A stretch of DNA of 64,000 bases from Sphingomonas changnyeongensis. Its GTDB lineage: Bacteria > Pseudomonadota > Alphaproteobacteria > Sphingomonadales > Sphingomonadaceae. Position 1 is the stretch's first letter. Every line of letters starts with the position of its first letter. Where the stretch lies: the NCBI RefSeq assembly GCF_009913435.1, contig NZ_CP047895.1, positions 628,501 to 692,500 of the forward strand. The letters run 5' to 3'. A program made the position numbers and the translations under genes. Shown piece after piece: positions 9,377 through 18,578 of the stretch. A model generated the notes under the pieces. That model did no database searches. It saw only the letters and a list, made by a program, of their open reading frames with translations, and was not told where the DNA came from.

Positions 9377-10051
9377 ATGTCGCTGCGCCCCCGCCAGTTT
9401 CTGCGCCATTGCCTGCGCCCGGCCCTGCGGCTTGCCCTGACGGGCGTCATGCCGGCCCTGCTGGTTCCCGCTATGGCGGCTGCCCAAGCACAGGCGCCTG
9501 CCCAGCCGGGCGGCGATCTTGCCCGGGTCGGCGCGCATCTGCGCGGGCTGGCGGCGATGACCGCCGATTTCACCCAGACCGACCGCACCGGCAAGACGCT
9601 GACCGGCACGCTGTCGCTCAAGCAGCCGGGCAAGATCCGGTTCCAGTATGCGCCGGGCGTGCCGCTGCTCGTCGTCAGCGACGGGCGCGCGCTCAGCTTT
9701 GTCGACTATCAGGTGCGGCAGGTGTCGCGCTGGCCGATCGGCGGGTCGCCGCTCGGCGTGCTGCTCGATCCGCGCAAGGATCTGTCGCGGGTCGCGCGCA
9801 TCGTCCCGTCCGGCCAGTCCGATGTGGTGAACGTGCTGGTCCGCGACCCCAAGCATCCCGAATATGGCGCGATCACCCTGGCCTTCACCCAGCGCGGCGA
9901 CGCGCCCGGCGGGCTGTTGCTGCAGGGCTGGGTGGCGCTCGACGCGCAGAACAACCGCACGACAGTCCGGCTCGCCAACCAGCGGCTCAACCCGCCGCTC
10001 AGCGACACGCTGTTCCGTTTCACCGATCCGCGCCGCGACCGGCAGCGCTGA
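9377..10051 (+). CDS. lolA: Outer-membrane lipoprotein carrier protein LolA
   Basis: LolA carries lipoproteins through the periplasm from the LolCDE exporter to the outer membrane. The 224-residue protein has a long signal sequence ending near AMAAAQAQA at about residue 38, then the LolA half-barrel: MTADFTQTDRTGKTLTGTLSLKQPGKIRFQY, with the conserved pattern of a beta sheet carrying PGKIRF. A later strand has GALSFVDY-type spacing and the FRFTDP ending. The ATG at 9377 follows AGGAGAAATC. It is 78 bp after the S9 peptidase gene and is followed by a strong terminator. Alpha LolA proteins diverge from E. coli LolA, so the call rests on overall pattern. Confidence 0.88.
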   Translation: MSLRPRQFLRHCLRPALRLALTGVMPALLVPAMAAAQAQAPAQPGGDLARVGAHLRGLAAMTADFTQTDRTGKTLTGTLSLKQPGKIRFQYAPGVPLLVVSDGRALSFVDYQVRQVSRWPIGGSPLGVLLDPRKDLSRVARIVPSGQSDVVNVLVRDPKHPEYGAITLAFTQRGDAPGGLLLQGWVALDAQNNRTTVRLANQRLNPPLSDTLFRFTDPRRDRQR

Positions 10052-10176
10052 ACACCCATTCATCGCAGCGACAGCTTGGCCTGCTAGATTGGCTTCGTGG
10101 TCAAAGAGCCCGGCGGGACTTCCCCCTGTTCCCCGCCCCAAGCCTCTGACCCGCCAGCGTGATGACGCTCGGTCGG

Positions 10177-10214
10177 CCCCCGCTCCACGCCCCCGGAGCG
10201 GGGGTCTTTCCTTG
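10177..10214 (+). terminator. Rho-independent terminator after lolA
   Basis: A perfect 10-bp stem, CCCCCGCTCC (10177-10186) with GGAGCGGGGG (10195-10204), is followed by TCTTTCCTT. It lies in the 198-bp gap between lolA and xthA. I see no gene in the rest of that gap. Confidence 0.8.
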
Positions 10215-10249
10215 TCGAACCCGGCCCGGCTCCTTATTGCTCGGCAGCG

Positions 10250-11041
10250 ATGGACAGCCTGAAACTCGCCTCGTGGAACATCAACTCGGTCCGCTTCCGG
10301 CTGGCCATTGTCGAACGCTTCCTGGCCGAGGAATCGCCCGACATCTTGTGCCTGCAGGAAACCAAGGTCGAGGATAGCAGCTTTCCCGCCGCCGCGTTCG
10401 CGGCGCTCGGCTATCCCCATGTGCTGCTCAATGGCCAGCGGATGCATCACGGCGTCGCGATCATCAGCCGCGTGCCGCTGACCGCCGACATGCGCCATGA
10501 CTGGCAGGACAATGGCGAGGCCCGGCATCTGGGCGTGCGCCTGCCCAACGGCGTCAGGCTGGAAAATGTCTATGTGCCCGCCGGGGGCGACGTTCCCGAC
10601 CGCGAGCTCAACCCCAAATTCGGCCAGAAGCTGGATTTCATCGCGCGGATGACGCGCTGGTCGGAAACGGTCGACGCGCCGACGATCATGGTCGGCGATT
10701 TCAACATCGCGCCGCTGGAAAGCGATGTGTGGAGCCACAAGCAGCTGCTCGACGTGGTCAGCCACACGCCCATCGAGGTCGAGGCGCTGACGCGGCTGCA
10801 GGATGCGCATGGCTGGGTGGATCTGGGCCGCCGGTTCATCCCCGCCCCGGCGCGTTATTACAGCTGGTGGAGCTACCGCGCGCGCGACTGGGCGGCGTCC
10901 GACCGTGGCCGGCGGCTCGATCACATGTGGGCCAGCCCCGATCTGGCCGCGACCGCGGTTGCGCACCGCGTCCACGAACCCTGCCGGGGCTGGGAAAAGC
11001 CCTCCGACCATGTCCCGCTGGTGACGGAGTTCCGCTTTTGA
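10250..11041 (+). CDS. xthA: Exodeoxyribonuclease III
   Basis: Exonuclease III / AP endonuclease of the EEP fold, which cuts DNA 5' to abasic sites and degrades 3' ends during base-excision repair. The 263-residue protein starts [14 protein letters not shown] and shows [10 protein letters not shown] (metal-binding Glu), [22 protein letters not shown] (catalytic Asp and Asn) and the C-terminal RLDHMW and PSDHVPL motifs with the catalytic Asp-His pair. All active-site residues are present. The stop TGA at 11039-11041 overlaps the TTG start of the next gene, so the two are coupled. Confidence 0.96.
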   Translation: MDSLKLASWNINSVRFRLAIVERFLAEESPDILCLQETKVEDSSFPAAAFAALGYPHVLLNGQRMHHGVAIISRVPLTADMRHDWQDNGEARHLGVRLPNGVRLENVYVPAGGDVPDRELNPKFGQKLDFIARMTRWSETVDAPTIMVGDFNIAPLESDVWSHKQLLDVVSHTPIEVEALTRLQDAHGWVDLGRRFIPAPARYYSWWSYRARDWAASDRGRRLDHMWASPDLAATAVAHRVHEPCRGWEKPSDHVPLVTEFRF

Positions 11042-12090
11042 GCGCCGCGGCGCGGGCGATTGACGGGCTGCGCCGGGGCTGGCCCGTCGTGATCGGCGCA
11101 GACGGGCAGGCGATCGCGCTGCTGCCCGTCGAAACGGCCGATGCCACGCGGCTGGCGGCGTTCGACCCCGATCACCGGGCCGATCTGCTGCTGTCGGCCA
11201 GCCGGGCGGCGACGCTCAGGCTCGCCAACCAGGCGGCGGCGGCCACGCCCGGCCAGGCGGTGCAGGTGATGCGCGCGCCCTGGATCGATTTCGATGTCGC
11301 GGTGGCGCTTGCCGATCCGGCGCTCGACCTGTCGACGCCGCTCAAGGGACCGTTCCGGGCGATCCCGGTCACGTCGCCCCAACTGGCGGCGGCGGCGCTC
11401 GAACTGGCGCGGATCGCCGGGCTGCTGCCGGCATTTTTCGTCAGGGAGGCGGAGGCCAGCGCCGACGCGCTCAGCCCGGCGGACATCGCCGCTGCCGAGG
11501 ATGCCGCCAATCTGCACATCGCCACCCGGGCGCGGCTGCCCGTATCGGCGGCGGAGGGGGCGGAAATCGTCGCCTTCCGCTCGGCCGATGGCGGCGATGT
11601 CCATGTCGCGCTGGTGATCGGCCAGCCCGACGGCACGCCACCGCTCGTGAGGCTGCACAGCGAATGCCTGACCGGCGACGTGTTCGGATCGCTCAAATGC
11701 GATTGCGGGCCGCAGCTTCAGGCCGCACTTCAGGCCATGGCCGGATCGGGCTGGGGCATCCTGCTCTATCTGCGCCAGGAAGGGCGCGGTATCGGCATCG
11801 TCAACAAGCTGCGCGCCTATGCGCTGCAGGATCAGGGCTTCGACACGGTCGATGCCAATGTCCGGCTGGGCTTTGCCGTCGATGCGCGCGATTTCCGCGT
11901 CGCGGCGCGGATGCTGACGTTGCTCGGCCAGACGCGGGTGCGGCTGATGACCAACAATCCCGACAAGGTCGCCGAACTGGGCCGGGCAGGCATCGACGTG
12001 GTCGAGCGCGTGCCCCACCGGATGACGCCCAATCCGCACAATGCCCGCTATCTCGACACCAAGCGGGACCGGACCGGCCACCAGCTCTAG
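11038..12090 (+). CDS. ribA: GTP cyclohydrolase II with degenerate N-terminal DHBP-synthase-like domain
   Basis: The C-terminal 200 residues are a GTP cyclohydrolase II, the first step of riboflavin synthesis: [21 protein letters not shown] with the three zinc cysteines, [23 protein letters not shown] and LMTNNPDKV. The N-terminal 145 residues resemble RibB (DHBP synthase) in order and length, for example [19 protein letters not shown]. They lack the RibB catalytic DRENEGD and GHTEA segments, so this half is probably not an active DHBP synthase. The frame is open far upstream. I place the start at the TTG at 11038, which overlaps the xthA stop; this start is uncertain. The stop TAG at 12088-12090 is supplied by an intergenic repeat. 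Product length about 350. Confidence 0.88.
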   Translation: MSAAARAIDGLRRGWPVVIGADGQAIALLPVETADATRLAAFDPDHRADLLLSASRAATLRLANQAAAATPGQAVQVMRAPWIDFDVAVALADPALDLSTPLKGPFRAIPVTSPQLAAAALELARIAGLLPAFFVREAEASADALSPADIAAAEDAANLHIATRARLPVSAAEGAEIVAFRSADGGDVHVALVIGQPDGTPPLVRLHSECLTGDVFGSLKCDCGPQLQAALQAMAGSGWGILLYLRQEGRGIGIVNKLRAYALQDQGFDTVDANVRLGFAVDARDFRVAARMLTLLGQTRVRLMTNNPDKVAELGRAGIDVVERVPHRMTPNPHNARYLDTKRDRTGHQL

Positions 12091-12138
12091 AGCGGTTTCC
12101 AGTCAGGTGGAATCACCTGACGGCTCGGAAAATGCGGC
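12089..12138 (+). repeat. Palindromic intergenic repeat, copy 2
   Basis: Same orientation as copy 1 and nearly identical to it: AGAGCGGTTTCC, then the perfect hairpin TCAGGTG-GAAT-CACCTGA (12103-12120), then CGGCTCGGAAAATGCGGC. Its first bases form part of the TAG stop of ribA. It sits between two convergent genes (ribA and the HAD phosphatase), so a terminator role is plausible. Confidence 0.85.
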
Positions 12139-12156
12139 GCGATTAGCCCGGTCGGA

Positions 12157-12825
12157 TCAGATCATGCCGATCAGCCGGCGCACCTCGTGGAAATCATGGG
12201 CCACCGCATGCACGCCGCGCGCCCGCAGCCGCGCGTCATGCCCGTCAAGGCAGTGGCTGCCGGCGGCCAGCCCGATCACATGCGCGCCCGATGCGACCGC
12301 GCCGGTCGCGCCGACCTCTGAATCCTCGAGGATGACGGTGCGGGCGATGTCGACGCCCAGCGCGCGGGCGGCGTGCAGATAGATATCCGGGGCCGGCTTG
12401 CCGCGCGCGACATGTTCGCGCCCGCTGAACAGCCGGTCGCCGAACGCATCGGCCAGCCCCAGATGCGCCAGATGGGTGGCGATCCAGTTGACCCGGCTGG
12501 ACGATGCGATGGCGCGCGGCAGATCGGTGGGAAGATCGCGGACGAAATCGACCGCCCCGGCCACCGCCTCCAGCCCCTCGCGCAGCACGCGGGCGTCTTC
12601 CTCGGCACGGCCCTGATGGAACCCCTCGGGCAGTCTGTGGCCGATATGCGCCTCGATCGCGTCGTAAAATGCCTGTCCCGACAGGCCGGAAAAACGCGTC
12701 AGCGCATCCTCGACCGACACCGGATGGCCAAGTTCGGTCAGCAGCCCGGCCAGATGGGCATTGCCGACATATTCGCTTTCGATCAGCACCCCGTCGAAAT
12801 CGAAGATGATCGCATCGAACCTCAT
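12157..12825 (-). CDS. HAD-superfamily phosphatase (beta-phosphoglucomutase-like subfamily)
   Basis: A 222-residue haloacid-dehalogenase-type hydrolase. Motif I is IIFDFDGVLIES at residues 6-17 with both nucleophile and acid Asp. A helical cap follows (about 18-85), then motif II Ser in AIASSSRVNW. Motif III Lys is in ARGKPAPDIYLHAA, and motif IV is VILEDSEVGATGA. The pattern fits phosphatases and mutases acting on sugar phosphates or phosphoglycolate. The exact substrate is not visible. Its ATG at 12825 overlaps the stop of the upstream yggS-type gene by ATGA, so they form one transcription unit. Confidence 0.88.
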   Translation of the reverse strand: MRFDAIIFDFDGVLIESEYVGNAHLAGLLTELGHPVSVEDALTRFSGLSGQAFYDAIEAHIGHRLPEGFHQGRAEEDARVLREGLEAVAGAVDFVRDLPTDLPRAIASSSRVNWIATHLAHLGLADAFGDRLFSGREHVARGKPAPDIYLHAARALGVDIARTVILEDSEVGATGAVASGAHVIGLAAGSHCLDGHDARLRARGVHAVAHDFHEVRRLIGMI

Positions 12826-13553
12826 GCGCGCGGCCCGAACAGTGCGGAGCCAACACGGACATGGGTCGCGCCCAGCGTCACGGCGGTCTCGAAATCGTCC
12901 GACATGCCCATGCTCAGCAGCGGCAGGCCATGGTCGCGCGCGATTTTGGCGAGCAGCGCGAAATAAGGTGCCGGCTCGACGCCCAGCGGCGGCACGCACA
13001 TCAGCCCGGCCGGTGCCAGCCCCGCGCCCCGCGCCTCGCCGAGCAGGCCCGGCAGATCGGCGACCGCACAGCCGCCCTTTTGCGGCTCATCGCCGATATT
13101 GACCTGCACGAACAGCGTCGGCGCGCGCCCCGCCCGGTCGATCGCGCGCGCCAGCGCGGTCACCAGCGACGGGCGATCGAGCGCATGGATCGCGTCGAAC
13201 AGCGCCACCGCCTCGTCGGCCTTGTTCGATTGCAGCTGGCCGACAAGATGCAGCTCGATCCCGTCATGCTCGGCGCGCAGCGCCGGCCATTTCGCCGCCG
13301 CTTCCTGCACGCGGTTTTCGCCGAACCGGCGCTGGCCGGCGGCGATCAGCGGGCGGATCGCCTCGGCCTCATGGGTTTTGGACACGGCAATGAGCGCGAT
13401 GTCGGCCAAGTCGTGCCGCGCGACTTTGGCGGCACGGGCAATGCGCTGCTGCACGGCGGCCAGCCGCGCGGCGGGGCTGTCCGCCGAGGTTGCGGGCGGG
13501 GTTGAGGGCGGGGCTGGAGGCATGTCGCCGGGGGGCGTTGCGGCAAGGGTCAT
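12822..13553 (-). CDS. YggS/PLPBP-type pyridoxal phosphate homeostasis protein
   Basis: A 243-residue PLP-binding protein of the YggS/PROSC family. It is a single alanine-racemase-like TIM barrel without known catalysis that buffers cellular pyridoxal phosphate. Diagnostic segments are LIAVSKTH with the PLP-binding Lys at about residue 59, FGENRVQEA, HLVGQLQSNKA, VQVNIGDEPQKGG, GLMCVPP and LSMGMSDDFETAVTLGATHVRVGSALFG. The N-terminal 25 residues are Pro/Ala-rich and probably disordered. The ATG at 13553 faces the thiE-like gene across 23 bp, so their promoters must overlap. Confidence 0.93.
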   Translation of the reverse strand: MTLAATPPGDMPPAPPSTPPATSADSPAARLAAVQQRIARAAKVARHDLADIALIAVSKTHEAEAIRPLIAAGQRRFGENRVQEAAAKWPALRAEHDGIELHLVGQLQSNKADEAVALFDAIHALDRPSLVTALARAIDRAGRAPTLFVQVNIGDEPQKGGCAVADLPGLLGEARGAGLAPAGLMCVPPLGVEPAPYFALLAKIARDHGLPLLSMGMSDDFETAVTLGATHVRVGSALFGPRA

Positions 13554-13576
13554 GGCCGCTGCTATAGGATAGGCCC

Positions 13577-14146
13577 ATGCCCGAACGCCACCGCCCTTTG
13601 CCCCGGTCCCGTCCCCTGCCGCGCTGCTGGCTGCTCACCGACGAACGGCAGGGCGCGGCGCTGTGGCCGGCGCTGGCGCGGCTGCAGCGCGGCGCGGGCG
13701 TCGTGGTGCGCCATTACGGGCTGGATGCCGGGGCGCGCGGCGCGCTGATCACCCGTATCCGCGCCCTTGCGCGGCGGCGCGGCCTGACCGTCGTGCTGGC
13801 CGGGCCGGCAGAGGACGCGGTGCGCCTCCGGCTCGACGGTGTCTACCAGCATCCCCGGCGGGCGCACCGGCAGCTGATCGAACTGGCGACCGCGCATGAC
13901 CGGGCGGAGCTGGTGGCCGCAGCCCGGCGCGGGGCCGATCAGGTGCTGCTGTCGCCGGTCTTTGCCACCCGCTCCCACCCTGGTGCCGCGACGCTGGGGC
14001 CGGTGCGCTTCGGCCTGCTGGCCCGGCATGCGCGGCTGCCGGTGATCGCACTTGGCGGCATGACGTCAGACCGGGCGCGGCGGCTGGCCGCCCTGGGCGC
14101 GCATGGCTGGGCCGGGATCGATGGCTGGGGCGCGCAAGCGCGTTGA
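13577..14146 (+). CDS. Thiamine-phosphate synthase (ThiE/TenI)-like protein
   Basis: A 189-residue protein of the thiamine monophosphate synthase/TENI fold. Visible family features are the start LLTDERQ, AGPAEDAVRLRLDGVYQHP, the LATAHDRAELVAAARRGADQVLLSPVF segment (the family SPVF phosphate loop), and IALGGMTSDRARRLAALGAHGWAGID near the C terminus. True ThiE condenses HMP-PP with thiazole phosphate. TenI-type and standalone copies often lack HMP-PP contacts, and here the usual QKR-type start is missing and no other thi gene is near. I therefore call the family, not the reaction. Confidence 0.8.
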   Translation: MPERHRPLPRSRPLPRCWLLTDERQGAALWPALARLQRGAGVVVRHYGLDAGARGALITRIRALARRRGLTVVLAGPAEDAVRLRLDGVYQHPRRAHRQLIELATAHDRAELVAAARRGADQVLLSPVFATRSHPGAATLGPVRFGLLARHARLPVIALGGMTSDRARRLAALGAHGWAGIDGWGAQAR

Positions 14147-14173
14147 ATGCCGGGCGCGGAACACCCGCGCGGA

Positions 14174-14872
14174 TCAGAACTTGAACGCGGTGCCGATATA
14201 GACCGCCTGCGCGTCACGCCGGCGATCGTCGACCAGCTTCAGCCGGTCGCGGTCCTCGGCGCGGTAGCGCACGCCCGCCGTCACATCGATGTTGCGCGCG
14301 ATGCGATAGGAGCCGCCCAGATCGAACGAGGTCGACTGGCCACCGGTCAGCTTCGACACCGGATCCATCGGCCGGTCACGCTCCACCTGAATGCGGCCGC
14401 TCCAGCGCGGGGCGTTGTAGCTGAGGCCGAGATCGACGCGCTCACGGCTGCCGGGCATTCCGGCGGTGTCGATGCGGGCGACATCACCCGACAGGGCAAA
14501 GCGTTTCCAGCCCACGGCCACGCCCAGATTATAGGCGATAGGCGTCAGGATGACGGTGCCGGCCGTGCGTGTGCCGTCGGTGCGCCCGGCATTGGATGCG
14601 GCGCGGACGGCGACGGTGACCGACCGGTTGCCGGTGCCGATCGCCGCCGGCGTGAAGCGGAATCCGCTATGGCTGAGCCCGGCCCGGGCGAGCGCGGCGG
14701 CGACGCGCGGATCGGCGGCGGCCGGCGTGAAGGAGCCGATGCCGCCCCGGGCGCTCAGCCGGACGGGACGTTCGGCAGCGGCATGGGGCGCGCCAAAAAC
14801 CGGCGACATCGCGGCGCCGACGACGGCAAGTGCCGCGCCCCCCGCAATCCACCAGTTCCGACTCATTGCCAT
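14174..14872 (-). CDS. Secreted, probable small outer-membrane beta-barrel protein
   Basis: A 232-residue protein with an N-terminal signal peptide (hydrophobic stretch about residues 8-27, cleavage near VFGAPHAAA). The mature part alternates polar and hydrophobic residues in strand-like segments (VDLGLSYNAPRWSGRIQVE, TSFDLGGSYRIARNIDVTAGVRYRA) and ends in AFKF, the terminal Phe that BAM recognises in outer-membrane barrels. No enzyme motif is visible. It has its own AT-rich upstream region with TATAGT on the minus strand about 40 bp before the start. It might be a small porin or surface protein. Function unknown. Confidence 0.7.
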   Translation of the reverse strand: MAMSRNWWIAGGAALAVVGAAMSPVFGAPHAAAERPVRLSARGGIGSFTPAAADPRVAAALARAGLSHSGFRFTPAAIGTGNRSVTVAVRAASNAGRTDGTRTAGTVILTPIAYNLGVAVGWKRFALSGDVARIDTAGMPGSRERVDLGLSYNAPRWSGRIQVERDRPMDPVSKLTGGQSTSFDLGGSYRIARNIDVTAGVRYRAEDRDRLKLVDDRRRDAQAVYIGTAFKF

Positions 14873-14997
14873 CAGCTGTCCAAATGCTCCCGGTTCATAT
14901 TTTCAACTATATGATGTTTTTCGGCTTTGCCACCGCCCGGAGTCGCTTTCCCGGCAGGTGTGGCCGCAAGCCCACAGCACCGGCATGGCAGGGACGC

Positions 14998-15025
14998 TTG
15001 CGGGGGCGGGGCCAGAGCCTATAAC
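14998..15025 (+). promoter_or_regulatory. Sigma70-type promoter for the DUF3576-leuS-lptE-holA unit
   Basis: TTGCGG at 14998-15003, a 16-bp spacer and TATAAC at 15020-15025, 38 bp before the ATG at 15064. The rest of the 191-bp gap 14873-15063 holds the minus-strand promoter region of the barrel gene and no recognisable gene. Confidence 0.6.
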
Positions 15026-15063
15026 GGCGCAAACGCCATAAGCCCCGATCCTGAGGAAAAAGA

Positions 15064-15543
15064 ATGCCGCGCTTGAGCCGTGCCGCCGCGTTGCTGTTGA
15101 CCGCATCCCTGAGCCTGGCGGGATGCCAGTGGATCAAGGACGATCTGTCCAAGGGCCTGGGCGGCGGCAGCAAGAAGGACCGCAGCCGCGAGGCGGACAT
15201 CGCCGCATCCAAGGTGACGACGATCGGCGTCAACGCCTATCTGTGGCGCGCGGCGCTTGAGACGCTGTCGTTCATGCCGCTGGTGCAGACCGATTCCAAT
15301 GGCGGCGTGATCGTCACCGACTGGTATGTGAACCCGGCCGCGCAGAGCGAGCGGATGAAGGTGACCGTCACCATTCTCGACCAGGATCTGCGCGCCGACG
15401 GGCTGCGCGTCGCCGCATCGCGCCAGACGCTGCAGAACGGCCAATGGGTCGATGCGCCCGTGCAGGCGGCGACCGTGCAGAAGCTGGAAGACATCATCCT
15501 GACGCGGGCGCGCGACCTGCGCCGCGCCACCATTGCCGAGTAA
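15064..15543 (+). CDS. DUF3576 lipoprotein
   Basis: A 159-residue predicted lipoprotein. The signal sequence ends in LSLAGC with the lipidated Cys at residue 21. It is followed by a charged Gly/Lys/Asp linker and then the DUF3576 domain, whose hallmark IGVNAYLWRAALETLSFMPL begins at about residue 58. Function is unknown. It sits 6 bp before leuS and shares the operon with lptE and holA, so a role in outer-membrane assembly alongside LptE is possible but is inference only. A promoter and an AAGGA-like Shine-Dalgarno lie just upstream. Confidence 0.88.
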   Translation: MPRLSRAAALLLTASLSLAGCQWIKDDLSKGLGGGSKKDRSREADIAASKVTTIGVNAYLWRAALETLSFMPLVQTDSNGGVIVTDWYVNPAAQSERMKVTVTILDQDLRADGLRVAASRQTLQNGQWVDAPVQAATVQKLEDIILTRARDLRRATIAE

Positions 15544-15549
15544 ATCCCG

Positions 15550-18054
15550 ATGACCGCGCGCTTCAATCCGCGGGCGGCCGATGCACGCTGGCAGAAGGTC
15601 TGGGCCGAACGCGGCACCTTCCATGCGTCGGACGACAGCCCGAAGCCCAAAAGCTATGTGCTCGAGATGTTCCCCTATCCCTCGGGGCGCATCCATATGG
15701 GCCATGTCCGCAACTATACGATGGGCGACGTGCTGGCGCGGTTCCGCCGGATGCAGGGCATGGAAGTGCTGCATCCGATGGGCTGGGACGCCTTTGGCAT
15801 GCCGGCTGAAAATGCCGCGATGGAAAAGGGCGTGCATCCCGGCACCTGGACGCGGGCGAACATCGCCACGATGCGCGACCAGCTGAAATCGCTGGGTTTC
15901 GCGCTCGACTGGAGCCGCGAACTCGCAACCTGCGAGCCCGAATATTATGGCCAGGAACAGGCGCTGTTCCTCGACCTGTTCGAACATGGGCTGGTCTATC
16001 GCAAGGAATCGGCGGTCAACTGGGATCCGGTCGACCAGACGGTGCTCGCCAATGAACAGGTGATCGACGGTCGGGGCTGGCGCTCGGGCGCGCTCGTCGA
16101 AAAGCGCAAGCTCAGCCAGTGGTTTCTGAAGATCACCGATTTCGCCGACGAGCTGATCGACGGGCTGCAGACGCTCGAACATTGGCCCGAAAAGGTCCGG
16201 CTGATGCAGGAAAACTGGATCGGCCGCAGCCAGGGGCTGCAATTCCGCTTCGCCCTGTCGTCGGGCGGCACGGTCGAGGTGTTCACCACCCGGCCCGACA
16301 CGATCTTCGGGGCCAGCTTTGTCGCTGTCGCCGCCGATCATCCGATCGCCGCCGCGCTGGCCGAAACCAACCCGGCGGCCGCCGCCTTCATCGCCGAATG
16401 CCGCGCCGGCGGCACGACCGCGGCCGAGCTGGAAACAGCGGAGAAAAAGGGATTCGATACCGGGCTGACGGCCACCCATCCGTTCGATCCGGAATGGCGC
16501 CTGCCCGTCCATATCGCGAACTTCGTGCTGATGGATTACGGCACCGGGGCGGTGTTCGGCGTGCCGGCGCACGACCAGCGCGACATGGATTTCGCGCGCA
16601 AATACGGCCTGCCGGTCACCCGCGTCGTCGCGGACGGGGACGAGACCGATCCGGTCTTTGTCGGTGACACCGCCTATACCGGGCCGGGGCGGCTGGTAAA
16701 CTCGCGCTTCCTTGACGGGCAGGAGGTCGAGGCCGCCAAGCGGCTGGTGATCGAACGCGCAGAGGCCGGCGGCTGGGGACAGGGAACAACCGTGTTCCGG
16801 CTGCGCGACTGGGGGGTCAGCCGCCAGCGTTACTGGGGCACCCCGATCCCGATCATCCATTGCGACCATTGCGGCGCGGTGCCCGTGCCCAAGGATCAGC
16901 TGCCCGTGGTGCTGCCCGAGGATGTCAGCTTCGACATCCCCGGCAATCCGCTCGACCGCCATCCGAGCTGGAAGCATGTCGACTGCCCCAAATGCGGTGC
17001 AAAGGCGCGGCGGGAAACCGACACGCTCGACACCTTTGTCGATTCCTCCTGGTATTTCATCCGCTTCGCCAGCCAGCCCGCTGACCGGCCGTTCGACAAG
17101 GCGGTGGCCGAAAGCTGGCTGCCGGTCGGCCAGTATATCGGCGGGGTCGAACATGCGATCCTGCATCTGCTCTATGCCCGGTTCTGGACGCGGGCGCTGG
17201 CGCGGATCGGGCGTCTTGACGTCAAGGAGCCGTTCACCGGCCTGTTCACCCAGGGCATGGTGACGCACGAAACCTATCAGGGCCCGGACGGCAAATGGCT
17301 GAGCCCGGACGATATCGAGAAACGCGACGGCGGCTTCGTCACGCGTGACGGCCAGCCGGTAACTGTCGGCCGCGTCGAGAAGATGTCGAAATCCAAGAAG
17401 AACGTCATCGATCCGACCGGCATCATCGACGCCTATGGCGCAGACGCGGTGCGCTGGTTCGTCGTGTCGGATTCGCCGCCGGAGCGTGACCTTGAATGGT
17501 CGGTCAACGGCATCGAGGGCGCATCGCGCTTCGTCAATCGCGTCTGGCGGCTGGTGACGGCGATGGACGCGGCAACGGGGGACGACGAGGCATTGGAACG
17601 CCGGCGCAACCAGACGATCGCGGGCGTCGCCGCCGATATCGAGGCGCTTGCCTTCAACAAGGCGATCGCCAAGTTGTATGAGTTCACCGGGGCCGTTGAA
17701 AAGGCCGCGCCGTCGGCGGCACGCAACATGGCGATCCGCACGCTCGTCCTGCTCGTCGCGCCGATGATGCCGCATCTGGCCGAAGAAGCCTGGGCGCTGC
17801 TGGGCGAAGACGGGCTGGTGGCCGATGCCGCCTGGCCGGCACATGATCCGGCGCTGCTGGTCGACGATCAGGTGACCATTGCCGTGCAGGTCAATGGCAA
17901 GCTGCGCGACACGCTCACCGTGGCGCGCGGCCAGGCGCGCGAGGCGGTCGAGGCGCTGGCGCTCGCCGCGCCCAATGTCGCCCGCGTTCTTGACGGCAAG
18001 CCGCCGCGCAAGGTGATCGTCGTGCCCGACCGGCTGGTCAATCTCGTCGCATGA
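15550..18054 (+). CDS. leuS: Leucyl-tRNA synthetase
   Basis: Charges tRNA-Leu with leucine in the cytoplasm. The 834-residue protein has the class Ia HIGH-type motif as HMGH in [15 protein letters not shown] at about residue 47. It also has the editing (CP1) domain with [10 protein letters not shown] and HPFDPEW, the [16 protein letters not shown] segment, and KMSKS at about residue 611 in [14 protein letters not shown]. The anticodon-binding helical domain and the C-terminal domain ([10 protein letters not shown]) are complete. Length is normal for bacterial LeuRS. Its TGA stop overlaps the lptE ATG (ATGA). Confidence 0.98.
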   Translation: MTARFNPRAADARWQKVWAERGTFHASDDSPKPKSYVLEMFPYPSGRIHMGHVRNYTMGDVLARFRRMQGMEVLHPMGWDAFGMPAENAAMEKGVHPGTWTRANIATMRDQLKSLGFALDWSRELATCEPEYYGQEQALFLDLFEHGLVYRKESAVNWDPVDQTVLANEQVIDGRGWRSGALVEKRKLSQWFLKITDFADELIDGLQTLEHWPEKVRLMQENWIGRSQGLQFRFALSSGGTVEVFTTRPDTIFGASFVAVAADHPIAAALAETNPAAAAFIAECRAGGTTAAELETAEKKGFDTGLTATHPFDPEWRLPVHIANFVLMDYGTGAVFGVPAHDQRDMDFARKYGLPVTRVVADGDETDPVFVGDTAYTGPGRLVNSRFLDGQEVEAAKRLVIERAEAGGWGQGTTVFRLRDWGVSRQRYWGTPIPIIHCDHCGAVPVPKDQLPVVLPEDVSFDIPGNPLDRHPSWKHVDCPKCGAKARRETDTLDTFVDSSWYFIRFASQPADRPFDKAVAESWLPVGQYIGGVEHAILHLLYARFWTRALARIGRLDVKEPFTGLFTQGMVTHETYQGPDGKWLSPDDIEKRDGGFVTRDGQPVTVGRVEKMSKSKKNVIDPTGIIDAYGADAVRWFVVSDSPPERDLEWSVNGIEGASRFVNRVWRLVTAMDAATGDDEALERRRNQTIAGVAADIEALAFNKAIAKLYEFTGAVEKAAPSAARNMAIRTLVLLVAPMMPHLAEEAWALLGEDGLVADAAWPAHDPALLVDDQVTIAVQVNGKLRDTLTVARGQAREAVEALALAAPNVARVLDGKPPRKVIVVPDRLVNLVA

Positions 18055-18554
18055 CCCGGTGGGCGCTCTTCGCCGCCGCGGCGCTCGCCATGCTGCTGCC
18101 GGGCTGCGGGCTGCGGCCGCTTTATGGCGGGGGTGGCGGGTCGGGCGTCGTTCAGGCGCTGGGTGATGTCAGCATCGGCCCGATTGCGGGGCGCGATGGC
18201 TGGCTGGTGCGCAGCGCGCTGCAGGACCGGCTGCCGGGGGCGGCGAGCGCCCAGCCGCGCTACCGGCTCGACGTGACGCTTGAGGACAAGATCGAGGGCT
18301 TTGGCGTGCGCGCCGACGATGCCGTGACGCGTGAACGGCGGACGCTGCGCGCCCGTTACCAGCTGGTCGAGTTGGACGGCGGCACCGTGGTGCTCGACGC
18401 CACGGCGGGATCGGATGCCGGCATCGACGTGGTCCGGTCCGAATATGCGACCATCGCGGCGGAGAACAGCGCGCTCGAGCGGCTGGCGGGCGAGGTGGCG
18501 GACCAGATTGTCGCCCGGGTGGCCCTGTTCGCGTCGCGGCAGGCAAAGCCGTGA
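18051..18554 (+). CDS. lptE: LPS-assembly lipoprotein LptE
   Basis: LptE plugs the LptD barrel and helps place lipopolysaccharide (or, in sphingomonads, glycosphingolipid-bearing outer leaflet components) in the outer membrane. The 167-residue protein has a signal peptide ending in LLPGC with the lipid Cys at about 19, directly followed by GLRPLYGG, the family signature. A beta-sandwich domain with [36 protein letters not shown] follows. The gene is coupled to leuS and followed 24 bp later by holA, the usual alphaproteobacterial arrangement. Confidence 0.92.
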   Translation: MTRWALFAAAALAMLLPGCGLRPLYGGGGGSGVVQALGDVSIGPIAGRDGWLVRSALQDRLPGAASAQPRYRLDVTLEDKIEGFGVRADDAVTRERRTLRARYQLVELDGGTVVLDATAGSDAGIDVVRSEYATIAAENSALERLAGEVADQIVARVALFASRQAKP

Positions 18555-18578
18555 CGGTGCGTCGTTGATGGTCGGGCG

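Noticed and set aside
10052..10249. Possible small genes in the lolA-xthA gap
   Set aside because: The only frames are short, run into xthA, and overlap a clear terminator; nothing resembles a protein.
15019..17844. 941-residue minus-strand frame opposite leuS
   Set aside because: Very long, but it lies fully opposite leuS, which shows the HMGH and KMSKS motifs; no motif of its own.
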